Below are positions 44,241 to 54,545 of a DNA stretch of 64,000 bases, one piece after another. Where the stretch lies: NCBI GenBank assembly GCA_036785325.1, contig JAXIVH010000069.1, positions 406,822 through 470,821 on the forward strand. The letters run 5' to 3'. The translations under genes and the position numbers were made by a program. Positions within the stretch are counted from its first letter, which is position 1. The number at the start of each line of letters is the position of its first letter. A model generated the notes under the pieces. It was not told the origin of the DNA, did no database searches, and saw nothing but the letters and a program-made list of their open reading frames with translations. This DNA is from Urophycis tenuis (lineage: Eukaryota; Chordata; Actinopteri; Gadiformes; Phycidae).

Positions 44241-44315
44241 CTCTTTCTTCATGTAGTTCTCCTCCCACGTCTGCTTTTCAATCTCCAGCCGTTCCCTCAG
44301 TGCCTTCATCTCCAC
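44241..44315 (-). CDS. cep131: cep131 exon
   Basis: Acceptor GGAACAG|GTG and donor GAG|GTGTGT, the latter created by the neighbouring GGACAC array. Encodes VEMKALRERLEIEKQTWEEN and YMKKE; phase 0 at both ends. Confidence 0.9.
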
Positions 44316-44559
44316 CTGTTCCAAAGGAAACAAACAAAGTGAAGTTACCTATTATCATGACATCCAAAATCCAAACACATACAACACCAAATGCGAACAT
44401 GGCCTAAAATGACAGCGTCACGGGCCGGCCTGCACGGCACTTTGTCAAAATATTGAAACGTCCGAGGACATGGAGAGCAAGAGACGCTCGTCTGCGGCAA
44501 CGACGCAGGAAAACAGCGGCTATGGACTTTTATGGCTATGGCGATTGTGCCGATTTTCA

Positions 44560-44880
44560 GATGTTAGTGTTGTTCCAAATGGTGCGCTTACTATCAACTG
44601 CGCGGCTGCGTCACCCGCCAAACACACGTGAATCCATTACGCCCACACTGACGTCTAGCCATTTTCAAACTTAGCGCAGCTCAGCCTGGCTTCGCCTCTT
44701 CCGCTACGTAGCTAAGATGGCTGCCGTTGAGTACGGAAAGTGTACACCGTTGCATACTATGCGTACTAACCGTTTTGAGGGCAACCTCCGGGTCCTTTGA
44801 GTACACTTCTTTTAGCCGCGATCGTAATCGGAACACCCTACTTACTCAAACTAAGTATAGTAAGTACGCTAAGTATGCCC
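44560..44880. repeat. Dispersed MITE-like repeat, copy 1
   Basis: Shares CGCCTCTTCCGCTACGTAGC, TAAGATGGCTGCC and GCGATCGTAATCGGAACACC with 52379-52701. The left end is poorly preserved here. Confidence 0.6.
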
Positions 44881-44896
44881 GTGAAGCCCCTTTTAA

Positions 44897-44924
44897 CTTC
44901 ACGTCTCCCCGGGGAGACGTGAAG
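44897..44924. other. Perfect 28-bp palindrome
   Basis: CTTCACGTCTCCCC followed directly by its reverse complement, no spacer, 29 bp from the cep131 exon donor at 44954. Confidence 0.95.
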
Positions 44925-44953
44925 AAAAAAAAACGGTCCCGACTCCCGAGTAC

Positions 44954-45071
44954 CTGGTGCCTCCTCTCCTGCTCCTCGCGGGTCTTGTCCAGCTCCTCGC
45001 GAAGGGCGTGTCCCGCCAGGGAGCTGTTGTCCTCCAGCTGCCGCCGGAGGTCGTCCAGCTCCGCCCGCTGC
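44954..45071 (-). CDS. cep131: cep131 exon
   Basis: Acceptor TTCCAG|G and donor CAG|GTACTC. Encodes QRAELDDLRRQLEDNSSLAG then HALREELDKTREEQERRHQ. The QRAELD-LRRQLE run is characteristic of CEP131. Phases fit. Confidence 0.92.
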
Positions 45072-45146
45072 CTGGAAGACGTGAGCGGACCACAGCGGTC
45101 AGCACCCCCATCGTGCCGAGGCTACAACAGCGCCAGGGTTTCCAGA

Positions 45147-45225
45147 AGTGGAGCGCACATATGCCAGCCACTGGCATGCACATAAATTGGCGTCCGAAAA
45201 AGCTTAAATATACTATATATATACA

Positions 45226-45277
<52 letters not shown>

Positions 45278-46045
45278 ATATATATACAGTATATATATAA
45301 ATGATTATTTAATCAAGTATCTTGTTGAATGTTAATGATAACGAGCTTGGGGGAATCAGTGAGTCGTGATCAATGCAAGGGATTCACGCACACAGTCACA
45401 CACTCACGCCCGGGCCAACAGTGGTCCCCGACCTGCCCACATTTCCTACAGCAGCACCCGCGCCAGACATCCGCTCAGAGCACCTTATGGATCCCAGAGG
45501 AGGGGACATTCCGGTGTTAACAGCAGCAGAAAGACACGCCAGTTTAATAACTGTCAATTATTGATATGGAAACGAACGTGGACGCAGTCTACACTTGGCA
45601 GGCGTCGCTGTTATAACCTCGCCCAGGGCGTGAAATAAACCAATATAAAAAAATTTAGTTTTATTTTATTGTTTTTACTGCAAGTTTTATTGTTTATTTA
45701 TAGTCTATACTCAGGTTTTATCTCACTCATCTATCCCCTTGTACTGCTGGTCAATGTGAATTTCTCCTAAGGGGGGTCAATAAAGGAATATCTTAACTTA
45801 TCTTATCTCTTAAGTGTGGGCGCGGCTTCAGGCTTTTCCTGCATCCATTTTATCCAAAGCAACTCACCGCTAATTATTTGAGGTACATGCCATTGGTGAG
45901 CACGGGGGGCTGGGCATCTTGGTCAAGAATGCCTACAGGTGGCAGGTGACTTTTCAGATGGGAGTCAAGCACTTTTAAAACAAGACGATCCGGCACCTAT
46001 TTTTATCTGAGGTGTGGTGGGTGGTGAGAGCCGAAACGAGTGTTT
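45147..46045. repeat. Duplicated intronic block, copy B (left part)
   Basis: Same block as 40955-41340, enlarged by insertions: a (TA)n tract at about 45219-45300, an unrelated stretch at 45410-45880 holding a LINE tail, and then the large transposon at 46046. It resumes at 51395. Confidence 0.75.
45650..45812 (+). mobile_element. LINE/SINE 3' tail
   Basis: GGTCAATAAAGGAATATCTT followed by AACTTATC-type terminal repeats, a CR1/L2-like tail. No coding part. Confidence 0.5.
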
Positions 46046-46567
46046 TAGTCTGTGGGCCAGACGAGATGTCGGTACCCCGAAAGGTGGCAAAGGTTACTCA
46101 CCATTTTTGAAAAGATACATGTCTGTAGTTAACTTTTTGGTATGATAAAGCTTCCTGACTCACAGCTAAATTAGTTCAATCAGCTGTTGAAGTTACCATC
46201 CCCATTGAAAAAATGTCTTTTAGACTCTGGCGCATGTCTTGGTATTGGCTCATTTTCAGGACATTTCCCAATGTTTTACATTATTGTGTTTGGTACCATT
46301 TTTAAGGGGACACTCAGAGCTTTCATTCAAGCCCTTTAGTGAATATGTATGACAAGTACAGGGGACACTGGAGCTCTTGAAACTTTTAATTTTCTTTTTT
46401 TATTTCCGCCTAAATCATATGTTTTCTTTTAGTCCTGTGACATCAAGAAACATCAGAAAGACAGAACACAAACACTGGAATACCACCATGACTCTAAGGA
46501 TTCAGGAAATGTATGATTTATCCATATTATTTCTTTCTGAAGGGGGTGATTTTCAACCTTATATTAG
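46046..46567 (+). repeat. Left terminal inverted repeat
   Basis: Mirrors 50895-51394 at roughly 85-90% identity by eye. Landmarks are GGCAAAGGTTACTCACCATT, CAGCTAAATTAGTTCAATCA and AGGGGGTGATTTTCA. Confidence 0.85.
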
Positions 46568-46986
46568 GCGGACAGCTATAAGCAGTCAGTAAGATCAGGT
46601 CAATGGACGATGATGGTGCCACCAATAACCAGAACACAATGTGACACCGATGAACTATTTACAAATATACAGTATTTACATGCCAATTGGGTCGATGCCC
46701 CGCAAGGCGCAAAGGCTAAGCCCAAAAAGTAGAAGGGCTGCTCGGGTGCGTCCGCAAGACGCAAGACCCATAGCTGGACCACAGGAATGGCCCTGCCAGC
46801 CGCAAAGGCCAGCTCTGTAGGGATAAGCAGCCCAGGTCAGCCTGCAAGACGCAAGGCTAATCAAAGGAGAACAGGGCTACAGTTGTTATAGAAGTACGGG
46901 TGTGGGCATAATGAGGAGTGCCGGCCGTGTCTTAAAGCCTATCCACATAATGATAATGATAATTAAAGTTCAACACCTCAACATGA
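46568..46986 (-). other. Subterminal region of the transposon
   Basis: Contains several CGCAAGGCGCAAAGGCTAAG and CGCAAGACGCAAG-like short repeats (46695-46860), possible protein-binding repeats; no gene. Confidence 0.5.
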
Positions 46987-46990
46987 CTAA

Positions 46991-47452
46991 TCACTCAATC
47001 TGGTCCCCATATTCTTCATCTGACTCCCCAAGTTCAAAGTAGGGTTGTTGATCATGGTCTTGTTTTTGGTTGCTGCAGGTCTGCAACTTACACATGTCTG
47101 TGCAGGGCAGTCCATTTGACAGGCATCTGAAATCTGGCAGTTTGCACGAACGCACACACTTGCATGATAGCAACTCCAACACCACATCTGGTGCTGGTGG
47201 GGAACGCATCCAGTGAATGGCCAGCTTACCATCATTATCAGTCCATCCATGCAGAGTAGGACTTGGCACCACAGGAGAAACTTGTAGACAGCAGTTCCAG
47301 ATTGCTGCCTGATAGTTTGCCCGTTCAACATGCATGTAAAGACAGTCTCTACATGGTGGCAGCTGGCTGGACTCAATTTCTCCCCTTTTGGTGCAGAACA
47401 GCTGGTGGCGCAGTTCATTTACTTCACATGTGCTGCTATTAGCTACGTACAT
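46991..47452 (-). pseudogene. C-terminal cysteine-rich domain of transposon protein
   Basis: Begins in NELRHQLFCTKRGEIESSQL, PPCRDCLYMHVERANYQAAI, then LHGWTDNDGKLAIHWMRSPP, APDVVLELLSCKCVRSCKLP, CLSNGLPCTDMCKLQTCSNQ. The last part is a C-x-C ... C-x3-C ... C-x2-C metal-binding tail, equivalent to the one at 6870-6960. Ends YFELGESDEEYGDQIE. Likely DNA-binding or zinc-chelating. A frame change separates it from the nuclease segment above 47550. Confidence 0.7.
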
Positions 47453-47556
47453 GCAACAGGTAAACTGCTCAATTTTCTGGAATAGATCTTCAGTTAAATT
47501 CCATGACTTCCCCAGTTGACTGAAAGTTTCTTGGGAGATGGGGTCCTTTCAAGATG

Positions 47557-48129
47557 CTACAGCATCTTCAGGGCATTCAGCTTCCCTCGACCAGCGAATG
47601 CATTGACCGTGTCACAGCCTGTAAAGGAGTGTAAGCCAAAAAGGCTGTCACACACGCCACATCCAATTGAGCTTGCCAGTTTTGTGATGTCAAGAAAACG
47701 TGTGCGGTTCTGTGTCCCACATTTCTGATAGATGGGACAGGTGATGTATTTCTGGAAGGCAAGGCAGAGCACCATAACATCAGTGTCTTCAGCCGTGATT
47801 ACAACTGCCTGCATTAGATGCATGCAATGCGTCTAATATCAACGTGTATCAGCTTCCTCATGCGTTGAGTGCAACTCTGCTACTTCCTCATACTTCTCCT
47901 TTGTTAGCTTGTAACACGATTCCTCACAGGTAATGTACTGGTCTTTGCCATGCAGCAATTCTCTGTACTGTGGGTGTTTCCACTCCTCTAACAGAAATGT
48001 AATCAGACTGCTCTTATCGGTGGAACTGCAAAGGAATTTCCGCCACTGCCTTACATAGTGTCCACCTACAAGGTTCTTATGCTGGATAGTGGTGTCTGAG
48101 TATTGGCTACAGTATTTACATCTGCACAT
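47557..48129 (-). pseudogene. XPG/PIN-like nuclease segment of transposon protein
   Basis: Reading down: CRCKYCSQYSDTTIQHKNLV, GGHYVRQWRKFLCSSTDKSS, HSTHEEADTR, a damaged stretch with two stops (about 47827-47838), AVVITAEDTDVMVLCLAFQK, FLDITKLASSIGCGVCDSLF and GLHSFTGCDTVNAFAGRGKL. HEEADTR, the TAEDTDV Asp pair and the GCDT-x-GRGK block follow the order and spacing of the XPG-I acidic residues and helix-hairpin segment of FEN1/XPG nucleases. I therefore infer a metal-dependent flap/structure nuclease fold. The stops sit between two compensating frameshifts. Confidence 0.65.
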
Positions 48130-48618
48130 TTGCTTTGTGGTGGCCCCACTCGTTGTCCAGCATTGTAAGTAGGCAACATTGGTACGGGTGCACTGATGCT
48201 TCGTTGCTTTGTTTTGCCAACAATGGACTTGGGTTGGACAGAAACTTGGTCAAATTTATTTGCTTGCACAGCAATCCCATTAACTCTGTGAGAAGTTCCT
48301 TTGCCACTGACAGTTTCTTCCAGGCGATCAATATTGTCCCAAGCTAATGTTGTGAATATGCCAGGATGGATGTTAGCTGGCAAAGCTATTTCACTGTCTG
48401 ATGAGAGTTGGGCTGTGTCAATCTCCTCCCTCTTTGAGTAAGACACACAGTGACCGAGTCGGTTTAGCATGTTTATCAGCTCTACATTCCCTGTCAATGA
48501 CTTGACGCAAAATGGGAGAATGACATGCTTGGATGGTTTGATTCTTCCACATGTCACCACATATACCATGTCTTGACCAATTGATTGCACAAGCCGCTGA
48601 ACTCTTTGAGTTGCACTG
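48066..48618 (-). pseudogene. Middle segment of transposon protein
   Basis: From about SALHSATQRVQRLVQSIGQD the protein runs VVTCGRIKPSKHVILPFCVK, VELINMLNRLGHCVSYSKRE, EIDTAQLS and PGIFTTLAWDNIDRLEETVS, GKGTSHRVNGIAVQ. No named domain recognised; the TLAWDNID-x-EET-x-GKGTSH-NGIA run looks conserved and catalytic in style. It ends in a frame break near 48130. The upstream join to the N-terminal segment is interrupted by an inserted repeat. Confidence 0.6.
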
Positions 48619-49266
48619 TGAAGCGCCGAGCCGTTATTTGCGCAGCATTCGTCCCCGCACTTTACGTTGTATTTATCAAACCCGTACTTCATCAGGCAAT
48701 CAGCGCCATACTCCGCCCTAGTGTAATTAGCGCACCATTAAAAGAAGGAAGAATGGGTCTGCGTGTTTGCGTAACCATGGACGATCCAAGAAAAAGAAAA
48801 CAAAAGTTCCGCGCCGATCAGCGACCACTTCCTGGTCGCTGATCGGCGCGGTGCCTTTGTCGGTGTCTTCTTCTTGCTCTACAACAGCTGCCATGTCCTT
48901 GTTTACAGGCTCAAGCAAAACCCGCTTCCTGGTTTACACCTGCTTTTATGAGGCGGAGATTTGCGCTCCAATTCGAGTCGCGCACTTCTCAGGCAATCTT
49001 AGTAAATACCACGCAATACATAATAAGGCGCACTTAACGCGTTACCTCCCAGCTCTTTGCGATTCACTCCCACTTCCCCTGATAACTCCCATTTATGCAT
49101 ATATATGAGGCGGGATGCGCAACTTGCCTATCGCCTCTTCGGAGGCAGGCTATTTGCGCATTTACCCCGTTGCGCCACGTTAGTAAATACGGTTCCATGT
49201 TTTTGCGCCTATTTTACCCGCAAATTACGCTAGAAATGGACACAATTCTGTTAGTAAATGAGGCCC
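48619..49266. mobile_element. Harbinger-like non-autonomous insert in the transposon ORF
   Basis: The right end reads TTAGTAAATGAGGCCC (mirror GGGCCTCATTTACTAA), like the 15353 element's end. The interior repeats GTATTTACTAA and TTTGCGC motifs. It contains the 19-bp hairpin at 48809-48851. The left boundary is only approximate, as the matching end was not found. Confidence 0.5.
48809..48851. other. 19-bp perfect hairpin, 5-base loop
   Basis: CCGCGCCGATCAGCGACCA, loop CTTCC, then the exact reverse complement. Terminator-like GC-rich stem within the inserted repeat. Confidence 0.95.
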
Positions 49267-49996
49267 TTAGTGACTCTGGAAGGGTAGGACTTTCTGCTTC
49301 TGGTTTAACATCAGGTGGCCAGTCTTGAGCTATATCCTGACTCTTGATGTCTGCTCTCAATTTCATGGCTGCTTTGGCTACAGAATCTTGAAAGCCAATA
49401 TTTTTCAGATTGTTGTTTTCTTTGACAAGTTCCCTCATGGACAAGTTATCTGGGTAGAGGAGGAGTTTTCCATTGTCATCAGGGAAGATGTGCAGGGCTC
49501 CACCAAACTCACGCTCAAGCTTTCGTCTTATGTGCTTTTTGGTTGATCCTTTGACTTGGATAATTCCTTTGGAGTTCATTGAAGCAACCAGTCTGGAAGT
49601 TAGATCAGTCATAAACATCACTTTAGGATTGGCAAAAAGCTCCACCCTGATGAACTGAAATAGCTCATCGAATGATTGTTTTACAGTAGCTTCATACTGG
49701 GAGTCAGCATCATCATGTTCATCACAGACTAAAGTATTTTTAGGAACGTCGTCTTTTGTGAACAATCTATAGCAAGATCTATGATAGTGTCCCTCAACTG
49801 CTACAAGGTCCCTACTGACAATAGCCAGGATTCTACCATCTATTTTCCTAGTGGCTGCACTCAGGATCTTTTCATGAGCTCGCAGTTCTCTGCATTGTAT
49901 CAATTTATCTTTATTAGCTTGCCCCTTTGCATGTTTGTCAATTTTTTTGACAAAATATGCATGTTCTATCATATATCCTTGATGTTCCCGAAACAC
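49267..49996 (-). pseudogene. N-terminal segment of transposon protein
   Basis: Opens MFREHQGYMIEHAYFVKKID and continues LIQCRELRAHEKILSAATRK, AIVSRDLVAVEGHYHRSCYR, LFTKDD (a YHR-x-C element common in this fish family), then SFDELFQFIRVELFANPKVM, KKHIRRKLEREFGGALHIFP, DDNGKLLLYPDNLSMRELVK. It ends at PLPESL-like residues where the foreign insert begins. An earlier cysteine-rich start, as in the copy at 7516 (CVMCQ), is not seen. About 240 residues are open without a break. Confidence 0.65.
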
Positions 49997-50894
49997 GTCT
50001 ACCTGCCCTTTTAGTAGCCATGATCATTCAGTTTTGAACTAGAAACGATTACTTTCTAGTTCACAAACTAGAAGATGATTACGGTCTATGTCGCAAACTA
50101 TACTGAAAATGCACCCGACTACACATGTATTGCGCACCGTTAAATTGGTTCAAATGAGTCAGTATAACAGTCCAACTATTTCTGCATGGTAGCGCAAACC
50201 AGACTGCCACACTGCCAGAAAATCACATGTGACTAAAACTTGACAAGCAGGGCTTTAGATAGGAAAGCTGTGAGTTACAATTCGATTAATAAGCCTTTAT
50301 AATCAATATCCAAGAGAGAGAGAAAGAGAACACACAATATACGAGAATGAGCTTTGATAAACAATATTCGAGCAGGATAAACAATATTCTAGAATGAGCT
50401 TAGATAAACGATATTAAAGAAGGAGTATACATTATATTCAAGCTTTGATAAACGATATTCAAGAAGGAGTATGAACGATATTCAAGAATGAGCTTTGATA
50501 AACGATATTAAAGAAGCAGGATAAACCATATTTGAGAATCAGCTTAGATAAGCACTATTCAACAAGGAGGAACAACAATGCTCGATTAGAGTCCAAATGT
50601 TTTCTGAATGGGGGAGCCAACTGATTTGTGGCAGACTGCCACAAATAAATTTGTGAGCAAAGTCTGACACGCAGGGCTTTATTATTTGTAAATCAAAAAC
50701 AAGTGGGGACCTGATATAAATTATATGTGGTGGATATGTATTAAGGACCCTTTGAACTATCTATAAATGCTGAAAATGCTGAATAACAACTTTTTCTAAA
50801 AAATATTTACCTCAGACTTTCAACTCAACATATCAACAAATTAGCATAGGGGTAATAGTACACTACTGTTTCTGTCTTTGAAAACGTCATGTCT
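49997..50894 (-). other. 5' subterminal region of the transposon
   Basis: Includes a degenerate ~45-60 bp tandem at 50320-50560 built around GATAAACGATATTCAAGAA and GAATGAGCTTTGATAAAC. The likely promoter of the transposon gene lies here. No ORF. Confidence 0.6.
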
Positions 50895-51394
50895 GATATA
50901 ACACTGAAAATCACCCCCTCCAAATCAGATAATATGGGAAAATTATACATTTTCTGAATCCTTAGGGTCATGCCAGTATTTCAGTGTTTGGATTTTGTTT
51001 CTCTGATGCTCCCTGGTGCCACAGGATTAAAAGCCAAAAGATGACTTAAGCGAAAAAAGAAAAACAAAAAAAGAAAAGTTTGAAGAGCTCCAGTGTCCCC
51101 TGTACTTGTCATACATATTCACTAAAGGGCTTGAATGAAAGCTGTGAGTGTCCCCTTAAAAATGGTACCAAACACAATAATGTAAAATGAGCCAATACCA
51201 AGACATGCACCAGAGTCTAAAAGACATTTTTTCAATGGGGATGGTAACTTCAACAGCTGATTGAACTAATTTAGCTGTGAGTCAGGAAGCTTTATCATAC
51301 CAAAAAGTTAACTACAGACATGTATCTTTTCAAAAATGGTGAGTAACCTTTGCCACCTTTTGGGGTACCGACATCTCGTCTGGCCCATGGACTA
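50895..51394 (-). repeat. Right terminal inverted repeat
   Basis: Reverse counterpart of 46046-46567; ends TCTGGCCCATGGACTA and is followed by TTT. Confidence 0.85.
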
Positions 51395-51469
51395 TTTGTG
51401 CTCAGGTTAGCCATCCAAATGTATGGAATATGTCCACCTTTCTACATTTTTTGAATATGTTGTCCCTAC

Positions 51470-51577
51470 CTAGCGGCCAGCTGAGTCAGCCTCTCCTTCT
51501 CTTCAGACACCTCCTTGTAGAGACGCCGCCTCTGCTGCTGCAAGGACATCTCTTCATCCTGGAGCTGCTTCTCATAT
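51470..51577 (-). CDS. cep131: cep131 exon
   Basis: Acceptor GACAG|A and donor GCTAG|GTAGGG. Encodes YEKQLQDEEMSLQQQRRRLY then KEVSEEKERLTQLAAR. The LQQQRRRLY-EV-EEKERL-QLAA run is strongly CEP131-like. Confidence 0.92.
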
Positions 51578-52378
51578 CTGTCACACACACACACACATGA
51601 CTATTATTATGACCATGTATTATGGGTTCCTTACTGACGGTACACGCCAAGTAGACCTTCCTCTGATTCCTTTCAAGCTGGAGGGCTTGTTGAAGAACTT
51701 CTTTTTCTGATGCACGCGGTTCAACGCGAGGTCAACGGAGTGGTCTGACCACCTCTTATGATGCATGGCAAATGATTAACTGAACGATTGAATCAGTTAA
51801 TCTCTTCTCTGTTGAGTTCAACGGACACGGACTCGGAAGAATACCGAGGAAAAAACAAAAAAAAGGGGGTGGTGGGGGGCTAAAGAATGCAGAGAACAGC
51901 TTGAGAGACAAAGAGAACAAAGGAAACGGTGCCACATCTCCGTGGGCCGGGCCTAGGCTGCTGCGGAGCGGTCCCAAAGGGGGGGGCGCCGAGCCACCGT
52001 GATGGTGGTTCTGACCCGGAATGGGGGGGGAGGGCCACAGGATTCCAGCACCCAGGGGAAAGCACCCAGGAAAGGTTCCCATATAGCCTACCTGGCAAAA
52101 TGTGTTTATTATGTCCAGTTTGCAGCAACAGTGCATATTCAACACACATTGCATATTTGGGTCAGATCACGTTCACACCTGAAGCGAACCGAACTAAGAG
52201 TTCAAATGAAAGCGAACTGAACCAAGAGTTTAAATGAAAGCGAACTGGGACCCCCGTTTTCAAGCATGCCAGGGATTGCTTGGTACCACCAAGAGTTTTG
52301 AATGAGGTTTGAAACGCTCCAGGATTTGACTCTTGCGCAATGGTTGAGGCTGCACACCTTGTAGCCCACTGTGTCTTG
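51578..52378 (-). other. cep131 intron
   Basis: G-rich patches at 51866-51880 and 51978-52030; no feature recognised. Confidence 0.5.
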
Positions 52379-52701
52379 GGCTGTGTTTCGTTATCTGTAC
52401 TTCATGAGTACACTTAAACGTAGTATGCTATTGCCATTAGTCCAGCCATTTTCGAACTGAGCGCGGCTTAGCCTGGCTCCGCCTCTTCCGCTACGTAGCT
52501 AAGATGGCTGCCATTGAGTACGGATAGTGTACACCGATGCATACCATGCGTACTAACCGTTTTGATTTGGGTCCTTTGATTTGGGTTTTCATCTGGGTCC
52601 TTTGAGTACACTTCTTTTTCCCGCGATCGTAATCGGAACACCCTACGTGCTCAAACTAAGTATACTAAGTACGGTAAGTATGGATATCGGAACACGGCCC
52701 G
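52379..52701. repeat. Dispersed MITE, copy 2
   Basis: Ends GGGCTGTGTTTCGTTATC and, inverted, GGGCCGTGTTCCGATATC form imperfect TIRs; the body matches 44560-44880. Non-coding. Confidence 0.65.
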
Positions 52702-53194
52702 GTTCACCCTCTTTGGTTTCCCTCCTTTGTTGATTGCCCCGTTGTGTTCACCTGTCCACCTGTCTTTCGTTTGCAATTAGTTCTTTGTGTATTTGAGTCC
52801 AGCCTTCTGTTGAGTCCCGGTCCGAGTACCGTCGTTCATGTTAGTCGCCGTTTGCCCTTTCCTGTTCCCCTGTCCATACCTGTCTTTGTAAGTACAAATA
52901 AATAAGTCATAGCTACTTGTGCCTGCGACTACTCTCTGCATCTGGGTCCACCTCCACCGCTAACCGTGAAGTCAAACGAGATAAGCAATCAGGGAGCGAA
53001 CGCACTGAAAAAAACGCCAATATAAAGACTATAAAAGATGCCGATATAAAGCAATTGCTTGTGGTCACTCAAAAACGGTTGGCGGCGGCTGGCAAAAACT
53101 CTCTCTCTAAATGATGGTCTTCTTTTAGTTAGAGAAGACAAAATGTCATGGACTACTATGCGGAAGATCCTAAAGACAAATGGCCACGTGTAAT
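52702..53194. other. LTR-like remnant and intron sequence
   Basis: 52702-52960 has AAATAAATAAGTCATAGC and GC-rich CTGTCC blocks like the end of a gypsy LTR; no partner or ORF found. The rest is unassigned. Confidence 0.3.
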
Positions 53195-53730
53195 AACCAT
53201 AGACTGTATATATATATGGACAAACCCTCCGTGACGTCACCCATAGACATTCTTAACAGCGGAGATGAAGCCTAAAATTGAGCTTCTGGGCGCCGCCATC
53301 CTAGACATTTCAGTCTGTGTTCTAAGCCCGCCTACCTCCGGCCAGACCAATCAAAGCCTCGAATCCGTGAAGGTCATGCCGTGATGACAGATGACAGCTG
53401 CCAATCAAGTTGACCACGCCCTTAATTATTCATAAAATAAATCCTTCTCTGTGCATTAAAATAATGGATTCTAAAAAAAATCACCCCCCTCACAGTTGTC
53501 ATGGACTCGAACACTACTGAAAGACACCAAAACCGTTTTTTGAACCAGGCTGTAAACATGTTTATTTTGGTTGTAAAGTTGGACATTTTAACGTGGGTGT
53601 CTATGGGAGTTGACTCCGTTCTGCAGCCAGCCTCAAGCGGCCAGTCGAGGAACTGCAAGTTTTTGCACTTCCGCATGGGCTTCATTTTTCAGCATGGAAT
53701 GTTGCCGCTTGGTAATAACCTAGATGACTG
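53195..53730. repeat. Dispersed non-coding teleost repeat
   Basis: Begins near GACTGTATATATATGGACAA and includes GACGTCACCCATAGACATTC and CATTTTAACGTGGGTGTCTA. I recognise it as a common multicopy fish sequence, class uncertain. Confidence 0.4.
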
Positions 53731-53949
53731 TGGGTTCACTGCCCCTTTAACAAACAGTAGCAGCAGCAGCAGCTCACATCCTATGGCTGTGTCGGGTGCC
53801 TTTGTCTCTGACGTGTCTTTCAGGTTCATATCGAATGGGAACTGCTGTGACGTCCTGATTAGAATCATCACCTTGGTACAAAAATGATAACGCTGATATG
53901 AAAAAATGATAACGCTGTCTGGCTGTGTGTGTGTGTGTATGCCGCATAC

Positions 53950-54151
53950 CTCTGCTTGACGAGCTCCCTTTCCCGTTGACACTGCTCCTCCTTCTCCCTC
54001 TCCAGCTGCTCGCGGAGCTCCTCGCACTGTCGCACATAGCGCTGGGCCGCGCGCTCGTCGCAGCGCTGCAGCTCGCCGTCGTGCGACGCGCGCAACCGCT
54101 TCAGCTCTTGCTTGTGCTTGGAGAGCAGCTTCTGGATCTCGGGCTCCAGGC
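53950..54151 (-). CDS. cep131: cep131 exon; gene overview
   Basis: Acceptor CCACAG|GC and donor AGAG|GTATGC. Encodes LEPEIQKLLSKHKQELKRLR, HDGELQRCDERAAQRYVRQC and EELREQLEREKEEQCQRERE, then LVKQR. This is the start of the C-terminal coiled coil of CEP131 (AZI1), a centriolar-satellite protein needed for ciliogenesis and centrosome stability in vertebrates. Nine exons here total 1154 bp, giving 383 residues plus stop with all phases consistent; no frame damage was seen. Upstream exons (N-terminal half of the ~1000-residue protein) were not found up to 64000 and probably lie beyond the window. The - strand order is 54151 to 39918. Confidence 0.92.
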
Positions 54152-54164
54152 CTGTGGAGGGGAG

Positions 54165-54192
54165 TTGAGGGACACGCACACACGCGCACACA

Positions 54193-54223
<31 letters not shown>

Positions 54224-54282
54224 GCGCACACGCACACACACATGCGTGCGCGCACGCACACAAACACACACACACACACCCC
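54165..54282. repeat. (CA)n microsatellite
   Basis: CA units with CG interruptions, beginning 14 bp beyond the cep131 exon acceptor. Confidence 0.97.
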
Positions 54283-54545
54283 AATACCATCATGTAGTGC
54301 GTTATATACTTTATGCACCCCGATAGTGTTCCGACCGATAGGGTTATCACCATGCTGTTAAGAGGAGGTACATGCAGGAGGAGGAGGTACAATGAGAGGA
54401 GGTACAATAAGAGGAGGTACAATACAATGACGTGACACACAGGTACCACAGACCGCACGTTATGCCAGCCATGTCATCCTGCCACACACCACGTGCAAAC
54501 GCAAAACATCGACCTATTCATCTCAATCAATCAGAATCACATGCA
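54283..54545. other. cep131 intron
   Basis: Short GAGGAGGTACAAT repeats near 54362-54425; otherwise empty. Confidence 0.5.

Larger units (their letters stand above)
46046..51394 (-). mobile_element. 5.35-kb DNA transposon with ~500-bp TIRs, XPG-like nuclease (Academ-like)
   Basis: The two ends are long inverted repeats. 46046-46567 mirrors about 50895-51394, starting TAGTCTGTGGGCCAGACGAG on the left and TAGTCCATGGGCCAGACGAG on the right arm reversed. TTT stands on both sides (46043-46045, 51395-51397). The undisturbed paralogue at about 41279 has a single GTGTTTGTG, confirming insertion and a 3-bp duplication. The interior encodes one large protein on the - strand, now broken, with an XPG/PIN-like nuclease signature and a cysteine-rich C-terminus. 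Long TIRs, 3-4 bp duplication and XPG nuclease are reported together for Academ (AcademX) transposons; I infer that group from memory. It sits in a cep131 intron, in the gene's orientation. Confidence 0.75.
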
